33,230 nt of DNA from an uncultured Actinomycetes bacterium (GCA_903951185.1 CAJBBC010000014.1:1-33230); one strand, 5' to 3'. Positions 9,435-18,600 are shown, counted from the stretch's first letter. Notes: generated from the letters alone by a model not told the origin. A program made the numbers and translations.

Positions 9435-10472
9435 ATGCGCGCCGTGGCTTTTGATGCTTTTGGTGAACACCTATATATAAAGCAGGTTGAACTGCCAGTG
9501 GCCAGACCACATGGCGTTGTTATCAAGGTGGCCGCCACCGGTTTATGCCGAAGTGACTGGCACGGGTGGCAGGGCCACGATAGCGATATCACTGAACTAC
9601 CCCATATCCCTGGCCATGAATTTGCAGGCACGATCCATGAAGTTGGCGCCAACGTAACTAATTGGAAAATTGGCGATCGAGTAACGGTGCCATTTGTCTG
9701 CGGGTGCGGCGAATGTGTTGATTGTTTAGCTGGAAATGCTCAAGTTTGTAAATTTCAATGGCAACCTGGTTTTAACGGCCCAGGTTCATATGCCGAATAT
9801 GTGCGCATCTCACATGCAGATTTTAATTTAGTTTCTATTCCAGAAAATATCTCTTTTGAGACCGCAGCTTCTCTTGGCTGTCGTTTTGCAACTTCATACC
9901 GAGGTATTGTTCAAGTCGCAAAAGTGCAGCCAGGTGAATGGGTTGCAGTATTTGGTTGCGGGGGTGTTGGCTTAGCTGCAGTAATGATTGCAAAATCTAG
10001 AGGTGCCAGAGTAATTGGTGTTGACACTTCACATGCAGCACGTGATCGAGCAAAACTTGCTGGCGCAGAAATAGTACTTGATTCAGTTCATGATGATGTT
10101 GTCGCTGTAACTCGAAAACTTACTGAAGTTGGCGTTGACGTAACTGTTGATGCACTTGGCAGTATTAAAACAGCAAAACTGGCTGTTGAATCTTTACGTC
10201 GTCTTGGTCGTCATGTGCAGATTGGCTTATTGCCACCTGCACAGATCGGCGATCATGCCTCAATTCCAATGCACTTAGTAATTGGGCGCGAACTTCAAAT
10301 ATTTGGCAGTCACGGTATGTCAGCAGCTACTTACCCGGATATGTTGGCTGACATCAGTTCAGGACTACTCCGGCCAGATTCATTGATTGAACGGTCAATC
10401 TCACTAGAAGAAGTGCCTGATGCAATGCAAAATTTAGGTTCTCACCCAGGTATCACCATTATTAAGCCGTAA
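9435..10472 (+). CDS. Zinc-dependent alcohol dehydrogenase (MDR superfamily)
   Basis: This medium-chain dehydrogenase (345 residues) oxidises an alcohol or reduces an aldehyde with NAD(P). The catalytic zinc ligands are visible in TGLCRSDWHGW (Cys near 37), IPGHEFAG (His-Glu) and LGCRFATSY (third ligand Cys). A structural zinc is supported by four cysteines spaced C-x2-C-x2-C-x7-C (CGECVDCLAGNAQVC). The Rossmann motif is VFGCGGVGLAAV, with D after GARVIGVD favouring NAD. The substrate is not predictable. A TACTCT box seven bases before the ATG suggests a leaderless start. The next gene begins 19 nt later. Confidence 0.92.
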   Translation: MRAVAFDAFGEHLYIKQVELPVARPHGVVIKVAATGLCRSDWHGWQGHDSDITELPHIPGHEFAGTIHEVGANVTNWKIGDRVTVPFVCGCGECVDCLAGNAQVCKFQWQPGFNGPGSYAEYVRISHADFNLVSIPENISFETAASLGCRFATSYRGIVQVAKVQPGEWVAVFGCGGVGLAAVMIAKSRGARVIGVDTSHAARDRAKLAGAEIVLDSVHDDVVAVTRKLTEVGVDVTVDALGSIKTAKLAVESLRRLGRHVQIGLLPPAQIGDHASIPMHLVIGRELQIFGSHGMSAATYPDMLADISSGLLRPDSLIERSISLEEVPDAMQNLGSHPGITIIKP

Positions 10473-10491
10473 GGATTGCTAACCTGCAGGG

Positions 10492-11637
10492 GTGAGAGTT
10501 TCTGCTGATTCCTTAAGTGATTTACGTAAACGTCGTAGTGCCAAATGGCGTTCTTTTGATAAAGATGTTTTGCCGTTGCCAGTGGCTGAAATGGACTATC
10601 CAATTGCTAAGCCAATCCAAGAGGTACTTCTGGATATGGTTAAGCGTTCCGATGTTGGCTATGGCGGTGTTATCCCCGAACTTCCAAAAGCGTTTGCAAA
10701 ATTCGCTAAGCGACGTTGGAACTGGGATGTAGATATAGAACAGTTCCGAATTTCGACAGATGTTGGCGTTGCCGGTGTTGAAGTAATTCGAGTATTTACA
10801 AATCCCGGTGACAAAGTCGTAATCAATTCACCGGTTTACCATAATTTTTACACTTGGATCAACGAAGCTAAATGCCAGATGGTTGATGTGCCGCTGATCA
10901 AATCAGGCGAAGATTACTTACTCGATACAGCTGGGCTAGAAAAAGAATTCGCCGCTGGTGCAAAAGTATTTCTCATGTGTCACCCACATAATCCTGTTGG
11001 CCATGTATTTTCAAGAGTTGAACTTTCTGAAATCGCAAAACTTGCAAAGCAATATGGTGTTTTGGTTATTTCAGACGAAATTCACGCACCGCTAATTTTT
11101 AAAGAAGCCAAGTTCATTCCATACTTAGCTTTAAATGAGGATGCTCGCGAAACAGGAGTTTGTATAACTTCTGCAAGTAAGTCCTGGAATTTAGCAGGCC
11201 TCAAGTGTGCGCAAATCGTTAGTCAACATCCAACTATTTTTGAAAAGTTAAATGCATTACCAGTAAGCAGTCCTTGGCGGGCATCGATTCTGGGAACTTG
11301 GGCTAGTCAAGTTGCTTACGATCAAGGTGAAAAATGGTTGGACGCTGTACTTCGAAATGTTGATCGCAACCGAAAATATTTAGCAAAACTACTTAAGAAA
11401 AACCTACCTAAAGCAAACTACGAAGTGCCAGCAAGTACTTATCTAGCTTGGGTCGACTTAAATGCATACGGAATTGAAGATCCAGCCAAAGTACTACTTG
11501 AAAAAGGTCGAGTAGCTTTCAATGACGGTTTTGATTTTGGGCCAAGCGGTAAGAATTTCGTTCGGATTAACTTAGCTACAAGTAAAGCTATGTTGCGCAA
11601 AGCGGTTAAGCGGATGGCAAAGGTACTAAACGACTAA
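10492..11637 (+). CDS. PatB/MalY-type PLP enzyme (cystathionine beta-lyase / aminotransferase)
   Basis: This fold-type I PLP protein has 381 residues and begins with GTG. It matches the PatB/MalY subfamily: the N-terminal LRKRRSAKWRSFDKDVLPLPVAEMDYPIA, the Y/GGV segment VGYGGVIPELP, HPHNPVGHVFSR, VISDEIHAPLIF (PLP-ring Asp) and the Schiff-base Lys in SASKSWNLAGLK. Members cleave C-S bonds of cystathionine or cysteine conjugates, releasing pyruvate, ammonia and a thiol, and may transaminate. The downstream gene starts on the last base of its stop codon, so the two are probably co-translated. Confidence 0.92.
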   Translation: MRVSADSLSDLRKRRSAKWRSFDKDVLPLPVAEMDYPIAKPIQEVLLDMVKRSDVGYGGVIPELPKAFAKFAKRRWNWDVDIEQFRISTDVGVAGVEVIRVFTNPGDKVVINSPVYHNFYTWINEAKCQMVDVPLIKSGEDYLLDTAGLEKEFAAGAKVFLMCHPHNPVGHVFSRVELSEIAKLAKQYGVLVISDEIHAPLIFKEAKFIPYLALNEDARETGVCITSASKSWNLAGLKCAQIVSQHPTIFEKLNALPVSSPWRASILGTWASQVAYDQGEKWLDAVLRNVDRNRKYLAKLLKKNLPKANYEVPASTYLAWVDLNAYGIEDPAKVLLEKGRVAFNDGFDFGPSGKNFVRINLATSKAMLRKAVKRMAKVLND

Positions 11638-12146
11638 TGACCTCAATACTTGGACACGATCTAAAAACTCCTTGGGGTTCAATGGCTGTGCTGGTCGATG
11701 TCACAAAACAACCTGTAGTAATTGGCGCAGCATTCTTACCAATGCATAAATTCTTGGCTAAAGCTGGACAAAAACTCGATGTAGTGGACTTTAAGAAGGA
11801 TTCGAAACTTGCTGGAGTGGCACAGGTTATTAATCAGTGGATTGATGGCGACTTAAATGCATTTTCAAAACTTAAAGTGCGTCAACCTGGTGGCGAATTC
11901 ATGCAGGATTGCTGGCGTGAATTGCGCAAAGTAAAAGGTGGCAAAGTCGTGAGTTATGCGGAGTTAGCAGCCAAAGCCGGCCGGCCACTTGCAGTGCGCG
12001 CAGCTGGCACAGCGTGTGCAAGTAATTTAATCGCGCCAATTATCCCGTGTCACCGTGTTGTAAAAACTGGTGGAGCTCTTGGAAATTACGGATTCGGGTT
12101 GCCGCTAAAAGCAGCATTGCTAAAACATGAAGGTATCGACCTTTAA
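11637..12146 (+). CDS. ogt: Methylated-DNA--protein-cysteine methyltransferase (O6-alkylguanine repair)
   Basis: This suicidal repair protein transfers an alkyl group from O6-alkylguanine in DNA to its own cysteine. The 169 residues carry the active-site motif IIPCHRVVKTGG, the helix-turn-helix segment KVVSYAELAAKAGRPLAVRAAGTACASN with the arginine finger, and GNYGFGLPLKAALLKHEG. The N-terminal half is poorly conserved, as usual for the family. There is no Ada-type regulatory domain. It overlaps the PatB stop by one base (TAATG). The pairing with a C-S lyase and two dehydrogenases has no obvious logic beyond co-transcription. Confidence 0.95.
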   Translation: MTSILGHDLKTPWGSMAVLVDVTKQPVVIGAAFLPMHKFLAKAGQKLDVVDFKKDSKLAGVAQVINQWIDGDLNAFSKLKVRQPGGEFMQDCWRELRKVKGGKVVSYAELAAKAGRPLAVRAAGTACASNLIAPIIPCHRVVKTGGALGNYGFGLPLKAALLKHEGIDL

Positions 12147-12196
12147 TTTCAGCTTGACCTGCAACCTTTAAGATGTAAACAACTTCAGGAGTATTA

Positions 12197-13240
12197 ATGA
12201 CAAAAGTTCGTGGCTATGCCGCATTAGGACCAAGCGAAAAACTAACCGCTTACGAATTTGAACGTCGTGCTGTTGGAGCAGCAGATATCAATATCGAAAT
12301 TGAGTTCGCTGGTATTTGCCATTCAGATATTCACCAAGCACGTGAAGAATGGGGCAGCGCAATTTTCCCAATGGTGCCAGGTCACGAAATTGTTGGCCGG
12401 GTTACTGAAGTTGGTTCGGACGTTTCAAATTTCAAAGTTGGTGACTTGGCTGGAATTGGTTGTTATGTAGATTCATGCGGTAATTGTGAATACTGCCAGA
12501 CTGGTGAAAGCCACTGGTGTTTAAAAAGTCCAGTTTGGACTTACAACGGTTTGGAGTATGACGGAGTTACTCCAACTTACGGCGGCTACGCACAATCAAT
12601 TGTGATCAAAGCTAACCACGCTGTGCATGTTCCTGAAAATCTAGATCGAAAAGGTGTTGCGCCACTTCTTTGCGCTGGCATTACTACTTACTCACCACTT
12701 AAGCAGTGGAAAGCTGGGCCAGGTAAGAAAGTGGCGGTAATGGGCTTAGGTGGACTTGGTCACATGGCCGTAAAAATTGCAGTTGCGATGGGCGCACAGG
12801 TAACTGTCCTTAGTCATAGCGATAACAAAAAATCAGATGCGTTAGCCATGGGTGCAAAAACTTTTATTAATACATCTGAGAAAAATTCACTTACTGAATT
12901 ACGAAACACTTTTGACATCATAATTAATACAGTTTCAGCCGATCTTGATCTTGGCCCTTACTTAGATACTTTGCGAATGCACGGCTCACTAGTAGTTGTT
13001 GGGATTCCAGAAAAGTCATATGCAATCTCACCAAATAATTTATTAAGCCGTCAACGCAGTTTGTCTGGGTCTTCGATCGGCAGTATTAAAGAGACCCAAG
13101 AGATGCTTGATTTTTGTGCAAAACATAATGTTGTAAGTGATGTTGAAGTTATTACTGCTGTAGAAATAAATGACGCTTACGATCGCGTTGTTAAAAGTGA
13201 TGTTAAATATCGCTTTGTGATTGACGCTAAAACTTTTTAA
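12197..13240 (+). CDS. NAD(P)-dependent zinc alcohol dehydrogenase, cinnamyl-alcohol-dehydrogenase type
   Basis: This 347-residue medium-chain dehydrogenase resembles YahK/AdhC-type, NADPH-preferring aldehyde reductases. Catalytic zinc ligands lie in AGICHSDIHQ, VPGHEIVGRV and APLLCAGITTY; the structural zinc cysteines follow C-x2-C-x2-C-x7-C (CGNCEYCQTGESHWC). The cofactor loop is VMGLGGLGHMAVK, followed by VTVLSHSDNKK, where Ser-His rather than Asp at the strand end favours NADP. AGGAG lies five bases before the ATG. It is a different subfamily from the alcohol dehydrogenase at 9435. The 3' end overlaps the convergent DUF2236 gene by four bases. Confidence 0.93.
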   Translation: MTKVRGYAALGPSEKLTAYEFERRAVGAADINIEIEFAGICHSDIHQAREEWGSAIFPMVPGHEIVGRVTEVGSDVSNFKVGDLAGIGCYVDSCGNCEYCQTGESHWCLKSPVWTYNGLEYDGVTPTYGGYAQSIVIKANHAVHVPENLDRKGVAPLLCAGITTYSPLKQWKAGPGKKVAVMGLGGLGHMAVKIAVAMGAQVTVLSHSDNKKSDALAMGAKTFINTSEKNSLTELRNTFDIIINTVSADLDLGPYLDTLRMHGSLVVVGIPEKSYAISPNNLLSRQRSLSGSSIGSIKETQEMLDFCAKHNVVSDVEVITAVEINDAYDRVVKSDVKYRFVIDAKTF

Positions 13241-14136
13241 AGTTCGCCTTTAACTCGTCGGTGTCTTGCCAGCGCTGCTTCTTCAAGTGGTGAAATTCCA
13301 CCAAGTGCTAAGCGCATTAATTTCAGTAAAATTCGCGCAGCCGGGATCACTAGAAAACTTGGTGCCGGACGCAGTCCAAGTATTTTTAAATATTTTGGCT
13401 CGATAGTTACTGCTGCCGCCTGAAACAGCAAGGTATAGGCAATTCGAGCTGAAAATGAAAGGGGTGGATGTTTTATAAATTCCACAACTTGCAGAGTTAC
13501 GGCATCCGATCGTAAAACAGAATCAAATGAGTGGATTGCGTTTGTTAAGTCTATTTTTGATAAGGGTGCATTAGTTAAACCGAGTGGTTGAACTGCTCTG
13601 GCCCACAACCGTACATACTCATCAGATCCACCGGGTATTTCTCTAACCCCAAAAACTTCATTAGTAACTAAAAATGATTCAGTAAATGCAGCGTGTACCC
13701 AAAGTAACAAGTCTGAATTAGCTGCTGCATAGTCAACTTTTTGACCAGTGGAATCTGAATATGTTCCAACAACTTTCTTGTGCATGCCATTTACTCGAGC
13801 TGACTCTTGACTAATCGCGTCAGTTGCACCGAAAGTAAGTATGGTTAGCCACCTCGTTGTTCCGGCTAAACGACCAAGTGGATCTTTTTCGTATCTTGAA
13901 TGATCGGCAACTCCAGCTAAGCTGCCTGGATGCAGGGCCTGCATAAGTAAAGCTCTAATGCCACCGATAAGTGTTGAGATATCGCCGTGTACTACCCAAG
14001 GAGCATCTGTTGGTTTGAAGTAACCAAGGTCATCACCAGCTGAAACTAAGTCAATCCAAGGTGGCGTGCCATCGGCAGAATTGGTGATGATTCGGCGAAA
14101 GCGCAAACTGAAAGCTTGCTGAAATTTATTAGCCAC
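13237..14136 (-). CDS. DUF2236 oxygenase (MpaB/latex-clearing-like)
   Basis: This 299-residue protein fits the MpaB/DUF2236 family, whose characterised members (latex-clearing protein Lcp, rubber oxygenases, fungal MpaB) are haem-b oxygenases. Family landmarks are GGIRALLMQALHPGSLAGVADHSRYEKDPLGRL, with the HP and R/D residues, and LLLWVHAAFTESFL, where the His is the likely haem ligand. The C-terminal half is helical and hydrophobic. No Tat or Sec signal is seen, unlike secreted Lcp. The start is GTG with GGAG five bases upstream. The substrate is unknown; many actinobacteria carry several cytoplasmic copies. Confidence 0.87.
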   Translation of the reverse strand: MANKFQQAFSLRFRRIITNSADGTPPWIDLVSAGDDLGYFKPTDAPWVVHGDISTLIGGIRALLMQALHPGSLAGVADHSRYEKDPLGRLAGTTRWLTILTFGATDAISQESARVNGMHKKVVGTYSDSTGQKVDYAAANSDLLLWVHAAFTESFLVTNEVFGVREIPGGSDEYVRLWARAVQPLGLTNAPLSKIDLTNAIHSFDSVLRSDAVTLQVVEFIKHPPLSFSARIAYTLLFQAAAVTIEPKYLKILGLRPAPSFLVIPAARILLKLMRLALGGISPLEEAALARHRRVKGEL

Positions 14137-14227
14137 ATCATCTCCAACTTGAAACTTGGCTTACCCAATCTACGGTTATTTTGATGAGATTGCATATTGA
14201 AAACACTGGGTCGGTTTTTCTGAAACT

Positions 14228-14244
14228 GTCCAATAGGCTTGGAC
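14228..14244. promoter_or_regulatory. Dyad GTCCAA-N5-TTGGAC over a candidate -10 box
   Basis: This perfect six-base inverted repeat with a five-base spacer contains TAGGCT (14234-14239), a plausible -10 box for the SDR at 14265. It could be an operator; no regulator can be assigned. Confidence 0.4.
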
Positions 14245-14264
14245 TGAACTAGACGGAGGATCTC

Positions 14265-14858
14265 ATGAAAATTTTAGTTATTGGTGCAAGCGGATTAATT
14301 GGTAAAGGTGTTGCCGATGAACTTGCTAAAAAACATGAAGTTATCCGTGCCTCTAGAAGTGGTGATGTGCAAGTTGATATCAATGATCCACAGTCAATTT
14401 CAAATATGCTTAACAAAGTTGGCAAAGTTGATGCAATAGCTTTTGCTGCTGGCAAAGTTCCATTTAAGTCACTTAATGAATTAACTCGTGAAGATTTTGT
14501 TGCTGGACTGACTGATAAAGCCATTGGCCAAATTGATTTAGTACTTAAAGGTGTTAACCACTTAACAGACAACGGCTCATTTACCTTGATGTCCGGTGTC
14601 CTGGCGCGCGAAGCTATCGTTACCGGCGCTGTTGCAGCAGCTGCTAACGGTGCTATTGAATCTTTTGTTGTAAGTGCAGCAATCGAATTACCGCGCGGCA
14701 TTCGTATTAACACAATTAGCCCAAACGTATTAGTTGAAGCTCCTGGATACCATGATTACTTCCCAGGCTTTGAACAAGTAAAACTTGCCGATGTGATTCG
14801 CCTCTACGTGAAATCAATAGAGGGTAAGCACACCGGACAAGTTTTTAAACTTGGCTAA
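14265..14858 (+). CDS. Short atypical SDR (about 200 residues)
   Basis: At 197 residues this is a compact SDR. It begins MKILVIGASGLIGKGVADEL and has DVQVDINDP and the AAGKVPF version of the NAG motif. Its cofactor end closely follows the short-SDR family I know as PRK07578. Where classical SDRs have Ser...Tyr-x3-Lys, this one reads SGVLAREAIVTGAVAAAANGAIESF: the serine is there but the Tyr/Lys pair is missing. Catalysis therefore differs from classical SDRs, or the protein only binds nucleotide. A strong GGAGG precedes the ATG, and a dyad lies in its promoter. Its stop abuts the convergent MFS gene. Confidence 0.88.
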   Translation: MKILVIGASGLIGKGVADELAKKHEVIRASRSGDVQVDINDPQSISNMLNKVGKVDAIAFAAGKVPFKSLNELTREDFVAGLTDKAIGQIDLVLKGVNHLTDNGSFTLMSGVLAREAIVTGAVAAAANGAIESFVVSAAIELPRGIRINTISPNVLVEAPGYHDYFPGFEQVKLADVIRLYVKSIEGKHTGQVFKLG

Positions 14859-16472
14859 TTAAGCCATTGCCTCGCCAGCAGCCTCTTCTTTAGCTGCAGC
14901 AAATTCAGCGCCTGAGCGAAGTGGCTTCTCACGAACCATTAGCGCGAAGACGATGCCCAAAGCTGTAACCGGAAGTGCTGACATAAACACATCTTGGAAT
15001 GAATTCGTAAAGGCATCCAAGATACTTGCCTTCAAATCAGGCGTAAATGTTTCAAGTACTGCTGAATTATTCTTCAGCGCCTCAAATGCTTCAGGTGTTG
15101 CGCCAGCCAGTGCAGCTGGGTTAGTCGCTCCAAGTTCGGCAACTTTCTCTGGAATGTGTTTTGCCAAACTATTTGCATAAATTGTGCCAAATAGTGCCAC
15201 CCCAATAGTGGAACCAACTGATCTAAAGAATGAGTTAGCACTAGTGGTGATACCCATGTCTTTAAAGTCAATATCATTCTGAAGGGCAATTACAACTGGT
15301 TGCATCGATAAACCTAGACCTGCACCAATCATAAATTCGTAAATACCAAGTTCAGTAAACGAAGTCTGCGGTGTTAATCGAGTTAGTAAAGCTAAGCCAA
15401 TTGTCATTACGACAAGACCGACAATTGGATAAATTCGGTAGTGACCCTTTTTAGATATTTGCTTACCTGAGTACATCGACATGATGACAATGCCAAGCAT
15501 AAAAGGAATTAACTTAAGCCCTGCATTTGTTGCACTATCGCCTTTAACAAGTTGTAAGTAAAGCGGAATCATAATAATTGCACCGAACATTCCGGCGCCA
15601 ATTACAAATCCAAGAAGCGAAGTAATTGAGAAAGTGTGATTCTTAAATAACGGCAGTGGCAAAATTGGTTCGGTTGCACGTTTTTCTTGCATTAAAAACC
15701 AAATTGTCAAAATAACAGATAGACCAAGTGTGCTCAGTGTTTTTGTTGAACCCCAGCCATCTTCTGGTCCATAAACTGAAACGCCCATTAGTAGCGCAGT
15801 GACTGCAGTAACCATTAATACTGCGCCAAGGTAATCAATTTTATGTTTACGTTTCACGTTATGTACGTGCAGTGAAGATGACGTGAGAATCATTGCCAAA
15901 ATACCGAGTGGCAAATTAATGTAGAAAATCCAGCGCCAGCCAGCAACTCCAAAAATTTCACCGCTATCTGAGAAGTAACCACCAAGTAATGGACCTGCTA
16001 CTGAGGAAAGACCCCAGACTGCACCAAAATATCCTTGGTATCGGCCACGTTCACGCGGCGGAATAATGTCGCCGATAATTACGAAAGTTAGGGCCATTAA
16101 GCCACCAGCGCCTAAACCTTGTAGTGCGCGAGTAGCAATTAACTGACTCATATTTTGTGATGCGCCAGCTAAAAATGAACCAATTAAGAATGTGACTATC
16201 GCAAACTGAAAAACTGGTTTACGCCCGTATAAATCAGAAATCTTTCCATAAAGTGGCGTCGAAGCAGTAGATGTCAATAAATATGCAGTTACCACCCAGG
16301 TGTAATGATTCAGGCCGTCGAAGTCTTCAACAATACTTTTTAGCGCGGTCGAAACAATTGTTTGATCAAGGGCAGCGAGAAATAGGCCCACCATCAAACC
16401 ACTTAGTACTGTAAGAATTTCTTTATGAGTTAATGGCTTTTCGCCGGGCACAAGGTGGCCAGTTTCTGACAT
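14859..16472 (-). CDS. MFS multidrug exporter, DHA2 (14-TM) family
   Basis: This is a 537-residue drug:proton antiporter of the EmrB/QacA type. About 14 hydrophobic segments are visible. Family motifs are [14 protein letters not shown] in TM1 (motif D1-like), [13 protein letters not shown] (motif A) in the first loop, and [29 protein letters not shown] (motifs B/C region). The C-terminus is cytoplasmic and rich in Ala/Glu. AGGA lies five bases before the ATG. No TetR or MarR regulator is adjacent; the nearest regulator is the response regulator upstream. The drug or metabolite exported cannot be told from sequence. Confidence 0.93.
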   Translation of the reverse strand: MSETGHLVPGEKPLTHKEILTVLSGLMVGLFLAALDQTIVSTALKSIVEDFDGLNHYTWVVTAYLLTSTASTPLYGKISDLYGRKPVFQFAIVTFLIGSFLAGASQNMSQLIATRALQGLGAGGLMALTFVIIGDIIPPRERGRYQGYFGAVWGLSSVAGPLLGGYFSDSGEIFGVAGWRWIFYINLPLGILAMILTSSSLHVHNVKRKHKIDYLGAVLMVTAVTALLMGVSVYGPEDGWGSTKTLSTLGLSVILTIWFLMQEKRATEPILPLPLFKNHTFSITSLLGFVIGAGMFGAIIMIPLYLQLVKGDSATNAGLKLIPFMLGIVIMSMYSGKQISKKGHYRIYPIVGLVVMTIGLALLTRLTPQTSFTELGIYEFMIGAGLGLSMQPVVIALQNDIDFKDMGITTSANSFFRSVGSTIGVALFGTIYANSLAKHIPEKVAELGATNPAALAGATPEAFEALKNNSAVLETFTPDLKASILDAFTNSFQDVFMSALPVTALGIVFALMVREKPLRSGAEFAAAKEEAAGEAMA

Positions 16473-16570
16473 TTATATCCTGATTTCTTTATTGAATGTT
16501 CAATTATTCTACGCCCAGTCGATTAGCAAATTTGCAACTTATCGCTTGCACTATTCAGCGATTGGCGAAA

Positions 16571-17227
16571 TTAGTCAGCTTTTGAATATTTGCTAACTCC
16601 AGTTACTGACAGGTACTTAGCTACTGCCGCAGTTCGAGTATTTCCATCAACTGAATTATCTACACCAATTGCTTCACAAGCGCGTCTAATCGCATCTTCT
16701 ACTGCTTTGACTGTGGTGCCGCGTATTTCAGCAATTTGTGCATTGGATTTACCTTGGGACATTAAACGCAACACTTCAATTTGTTTTTTAGTTAAATTGC
16801 CAAACGGACGATTCTTATCTTTGTCGTGCCTATAATTTGTTGAAACTTCTCCACGCATAGTTACATCAAGTGCCTGTTGCAGTAAGTTCAAATCTGACAG
16901 CGCAGATTTACGTAAATATGCGATACCAGCAGGCAGACCATCTGGGTCAACTTCAACAAATCTTGAGTCAGGTAAATGTGTTAAAAAGACAATTGCCGTA
17001 GCTGGCGCTGTACTTATGATGATTTGGGCTAAATCAAAACCATTTGGGCCAGGACCTAAATCAATATCAAGGATTACGCCATCAGGATCGCTTAATTTAA
17101 AGAGGCGCTTGGCATCTGCCACATTGCTGGCAGTTTGGACTGAATAACCCCAAGATTCAAGTGCGGTAGCTAGCAGCTCACGTAAAAGTGAGTCATCCTC
17201 CACAATTAGGACATAACGTGAGTCCAT
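16571..17227 (-). CDS. Orphan response regulator, REC plus LuxR/NarL-type HTH
   Basis: This 218-residue two-component regulator has a receiver domain at residues 5-120, with the acidic pair VEDDSL, the phospho-acceptor Asp in GVILDIDLGPGPNGFD, Thr in FLTHLPD and Lys in LRKSALS. A LuxR-type DNA-binding helix-turn-helix follows (LTKKQIEVLRLMSQGKSNAQIAEIRGTTVKAVEDAIRRACEAIGV). No histidine kinase is in the window. I start it at the ATG at 17227 because AGAGG stands nine bases before it; the track's TTG start abuts that site. It is divergent from the CapA-like lipoprotein, so the 200-nt gap could hold its own operators. Confidence 0.9.
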   Translation of the reverse strand: MDSRYVLIVEDDSLLRELLATALESWGYSVQTASNVADAKRLFKLSDPDGVILDIDLGPGPNGFDLAQIIISTAPATAIVFLTHLPDSRFVEVDPDGLPAGIAYLRKSALSDLNLLQQALDVTMRGEVSTNYRHDKDKNRPFGNLTKKQIEVLRLMSQGKSNAQIAEIRGTTVKAVEDAIRRACEAIGVDNSVDGNTRTAAVAKYLSVTGVSKYSKAD

Positions 17228-17344
17228 TTTTACCAACCTCTTAGCCGAACTGCAGTTAGTTAAGGATCGCCTATGTGATATGGATTTCGCTAAATAACTT
17301 GGGATATCCCCGAATTATTTTACTATTTTGCCTGTTTCTGCGTG

Positions 17345-17427
17345 TTGTCTATTCGGTTTTCCGCATACATTTATATCCAGGTTCTCAACTATCAAATATC
17401 AAACAACCAACAAGAGCGAATAGACAA
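17345..17427. repeat. 11-bp perfect inverted repeat in the capA leader
   Basis: TTGTCTATTCG (17345-17355) and CGAATAGACAA (17417-17427) are exact reverse complements, 61 nt apart. The second arm ends on the base before the proposed TTG start. It could be an mRNA structure closing the ribosome site or a pair of regulator half-sites. Confidence 0.6.
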
Positions 17428-18591
17428 TTGAAACTAAATAGCTACCAGCGAATTATTCTATTAATTCTTCCGAGCCTATTTTTAGCTGCCTGTTCTCAAG
17501 GCGCAGCCAGCCCACAAAAACCAAATTCAACTGGGACTTCTATTAACTCAGTCGATACAAGTTCCTTAACTACCTTCACGGTCGTCACCACTGGTGACAT
17601 TTTGCTTCATGAGAGATTGTGGAACCAAGCCAAGCGAGATGGAAAAAATGGTGATTGGGATTTCTATCCACAATTAGCTGGGATCGCATCGGTTACAGAG
17701 TCGGCCGATTTAGCTTTATGTCATTTAGAAACTCCGATTGCAAATAAGAATGAAAACTACTCTGGTTATCCGGTTTTTAACTCTCCGCCAGAAATTTTGA
17801 CTGCAGTTAAATCTCTCGGGTTTGATATGTGTGATCAAATATCAAATCACTCTCTAGATAAAGGTTTTACTGGTCTAACTAGGACTTTGGAAAAACTCGA
17901 CGAAATTGGAATACCGCACACTGGAACTGCTAGAACGCCAGCTGAAGCAGCAACTCCACTCGTAGTTGAAGTACAAAAAAATGAAAAAATTTTTAAAGTT
18001 GGAATTATTGCGTACACCTATAGTTTCAACGGGTTTACTCGAGATAGTGACAAATTATGGAGTGCTAACTTAATTGATCCGGCCGCGATGATTGCCGAAG
18101 CAAAAGCTGCTCGAGCAGCTGGCGCTCAATTTGTGATCGCAAAAATACATTGGGGCGAAGAGTACACAAATCAACCAAGTGAATTTCAAATCGATTTAGC
18201 AAATGAGTTGGCGGCAAGTGGCGAAATCGATTTAATCGATGGGGCGCACTCACATTCTGTACAACCAGTTACAAAAATAAAAAATATGTGGGTGGCTTAT
18301 AGCCACGGAAATTTAATTGCCGCCCACCGCGAGCCGACCACAATAAAATCTGAAGGTTTAATTGTTCGCTGGACTGTAACCGAGAGCAACGAGGGCAAGC
18401 TTGAAATTTCTAAAGTTGAACAAATACCAATTTTGATTACTGATGATTTTCCAGTGCGGGTACTAAATCTGCCTAAAACTTTAAATGAAAGCGACTTCAC
18501 ATTAGCTTCAAAAAATCGAATGGAACAGGCGTTAAACCGCAGTTCTAAAGTTGTTACTTCACTTGGTGACGTAGTTCCAGTTTCAAACTAA
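17428..18591 (+). CDS. CapA/PgsA-type metallophosphoesterase-like lipoprotein
   Basis: The CapA family (poly-gamma-glutamate capsule associated) has a calcineurin-like metallophosphoesterase fold. Conserved segments are TTGDILLHERLW, LCHLETPIAN, QISNHSLDKG, AKIHWGEEY, DGAHSHSVQP and YSHGNLI, which supply the usual metal-binding Asp, His and Asn. The track starts at 17275, but a TTG at 17428 gives 387 residues with a clean lipoprotein signal (KLNSYQRIILLILPSLFLAAC, lipobox LAAC). I prefer it; the upstream residues look like untranslated leader. The protein would be anchored outside the membrane. No pgsB/C partners are nearby, so a true capsule role is uncertain. Confidence 0.85.
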   Translation: MKLNSYQRIILLILPSLFLAACSQGAASPQKPNSTGTSINSVDTSSLTTFTVVTTGDILLHERLWNQAKRDGKNGDWDFYPQLAGIASVTESADLALCHLETPIANKNENYSGYPVFNSPPEILTAVKSLGFDMCDQISNHSLDKGFTGLTRTLEKLDEIGIPHTGTARTPAEAATPLVVEVQKNEKIFKVGIIAYTYSFNGFTRDSDKLWSANLIDPAAMIAEAKAARAAGAQFVIAKIHWGEEYTNQPSEFQIDLANELAASGEIDLIDGAHSHSVQPVTKIKNMWVAYSHGNLIAAHREPTTIKSEGLIVRWTVTESNEGKLEISKVEQIPILITDDFPVRVLNLPKTLNESDFTLASKNRMEQALNRSSKVVTSLGDVVPVSN

Positions 18592-18600
18592 CTGGCTAAT

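Noticed and set aside
12155-12180. TTGACC followed by TAAGAT before the second alcohol dehydrogenase as a MerR-type promoter
   Set aside because: Spacing is wrong for a standard or MerR-type promoter and no dyad is present.
13237-13253. TTAAAG-N5-CTTTAA hairpin at the adh/DUF2236 junction as terminator
   Set aside because: Only six mostly A-T pairs, formed within the overlapping stop codons; too weak to support.
17301-17310. GGGATATCCC ten-base palindrome upstream of capA
   Set aside because: Short, single copy, and not positioned at a recognisable promoter; too weak to call.
17275-17427. Track N-terminal extension of the CapA lipoprotein
   Set aside because: It would place a second hydrophobic stretch ahead of a complete lipoprotein signal; the TTG at 17428 gives a normal signal peptide.
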